Assembly (NCBI GenBank): GCA_019843655.1
Contig: JACDQD010000106.1
Coordinates: forward strand, 2,418,001 to 2,482,000
Reading direction: 5' to 3'
Source: Lethocerus indicus
Lineage: Eukaryota > Arthropoda > Insecta > Hemiptera > Belostomatidae
Length of the DNA stretch: 64,000 nt
Each line of letters begins with the position of its first letter. Positions within the stretch are counted from its first letter, which is position 1. Positions 63,480 through 64,000 of this stretch are shown here, piece by piece. The translations under genes and the position numbers were made by a program. A model generated the notes under the pieces. The model searched no databases and was not told where the DNA came from. It worked only from the letters and a program-made list of their open reading frames with translations.

Positions 63480-63957
63480 AACTAATAAACTCCATAAACA
63501 CAACTAAAACATCTAGAAAAACTAAATTAATATCATTGGACAACTTATACACGTCTATACCAATCAAAGAAACGGATTAAACTCTTAAAATCACACCTGA
63601 CAAAGAATAACACAATAGAATTCACAAACGAACTCATAAAACTTACAACCCTAAACCTTAGTCAAAACTACTTCCAATTTAACGATAAATATTACCAGGG
63701 TAATAATGGACTCGGAATGGGCAACCCCACATCCGCCATCCTATCCGAACTCTTCCTCCAAGACCTAGAGGACAGACACATTGAGACACTCAAAAAGAAA
63801 TACATCAGCCACTATATCAGACACGTAGACGACACACTACTAATCACAGACCACCACAACCCTGACGAAATACTAAACAACTTCAACTTCCTCCACCCAA
63901 AAATACAATACACGATAGAGAAAGAAAAAGACGACCAAATTAATTTCTTAGACGTTA
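63480..63957 (+). pseudogene. Palm region of PLE reverse transcriptase (right copy, cut short)
   Basis: The first frame reads KTKLISLDNLYTSIPIKETD then a stop; relative to the left copy two codons are missing inside motif A and one extra G shifts the frame near 63572. The next frame carries NNGLGMGNPTSAILSELFL (motif B), LEDRHIETLKKKYISHYI and HVDDTLL (motif C with both Asp kept but Tyr changed to His), and HPKIQYTIEKEKDDQINFLD. At about 63955 it runs straight into the second ribozyme core, whose bases are read as extra codons up to TAG at 63987-63989. The remaining RT, connector and endonuclease are absent. It cannot be an active enzyme. Confidence 0.88.
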
Positions 63958-63990
63958 CTGAAGATGGCGAGCAGCCGAAACCGGTCTAGC
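63954..63990 (+). ncRNA. Hammerhead-like ribozyme core 2 (right PLE end)
   Basis: Identical to core 1 from CTGAAGA (63958-63964) through TAGC (63987-63990), including cleavage-site C at 63986. The stem I strand is GTTA instead of GCTA, which still pairs with TAGC through one G-U wobble. The terminal-repeat sequence that precedes core 1 is missing, so the RT coding sequence abuts the ribozyme itself. Bases after the core (AAAAGACCTA) continue as in the left copy to the window end. Confidence 0.7.
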
Positions 63991-64000
63991 AAAAGACCTA

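Larger units (their letters stand above)
62233..64000 (+). mobile_element. Penelope-like element, right copy (ribozyme-to-ribozyme unit)
   Basis: Plus-strand order: terminal repeat with a hammerhead-like core, a decayed N-terminal region, RT in several frames, then an abrupt join at about 63957 to a second hammerhead-like core that runs off the window end. The endonuclease and the last part of the RT are absent. The element is inverted relative to the left copy and begins immediately after the last satellite unit. The two predicted cleavage sites (after 62314 and after 63986) are 1,672 nt apart. With a broken RT but two preserved cores, it resembles a non-autonomous retrozyme-like derivative of the PLE. 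This is inference. The element probably continues beyond the window. Confidence 0.88.

Overview
The window looks like intergenic DNA from an animal nuclear genome, most likely an arthropod. I infer this from AT-rich sequence without CpG depletion, long (TA)n tracts, decayed Jockey-like and RTE-like LINE pieces, and GIY-YIG Penelope-like elements (PLEs). The species cannot be fixed from sequence alone. I found no convincing host protein exon, tRNA, rRNA or snRNA gene on either strand. The open frames in the first 50 kb are short, lack recognisable domains, and often several frames of the same patch are open together.

Layout. Positions 1-50780 are a gene-poor tract with microsatellites at about 9.6, 11.9, 22.15, 36.4 and 38.85 kb. 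It also holds a small dispersed repeat with a palindromic core (copies at 4.6, 27.1, 29.85, 29.98 and 40.5 kb), a double hairpin at 47.15-47.29 kb whose two hairpins share one loop sequence, and several perfect short hairpins. LINE relics lie at 22.75-23.0 kb (Jockey-like, plus) and 24.03-24.26 kb (RTE-like, minus). A possible GIY-YIG scrap lies at 13.4 kb, and a diverged PLE terminal-repeat relic at 29.77 kb.

Positions 50781-64000 are a composite repeat locus. A minus-strand PLE (50781-52310) has a reverse transcriptase (RT), a GIY-YIG endonuclease and a terminal repeat carrying a hammerhead-ribozyme-like core. Its upstream end is cut off by a G-rich satellite of about 77 bp (52311-57120). 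After a spacer (57121-57700) comes a second, CpG-dense satellite of 173 bp (57701-62232). A plus-strand PLE (62233-64000) follows in inverted orientation. It starts with the same terminal repeat and ribozyme core, and its RT is cut short and joined directly to a second ribozyme core at 63954-63990.

How the parts relate. Both PLE copies are dead as protein-coding elements: each has frameshifts, a changed catalytic motif C and a lesion near the same part of the RT. The ribozyme cores are far better preserved. The right-hand copy is therefore a ribozyme-to-ribozyme unit, with 1,672 nt between predicted cleavage sites, that could in principle release an RNA without coding for its own RT. This retrozyme-like arrangement, next to two GC-rich satellites and facing an inverted partner, is the most interesting structure in the window. 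The many small indels in the satellites, and the single-base homopolymer frameshifts in the PLEs, leave room for assembly error.
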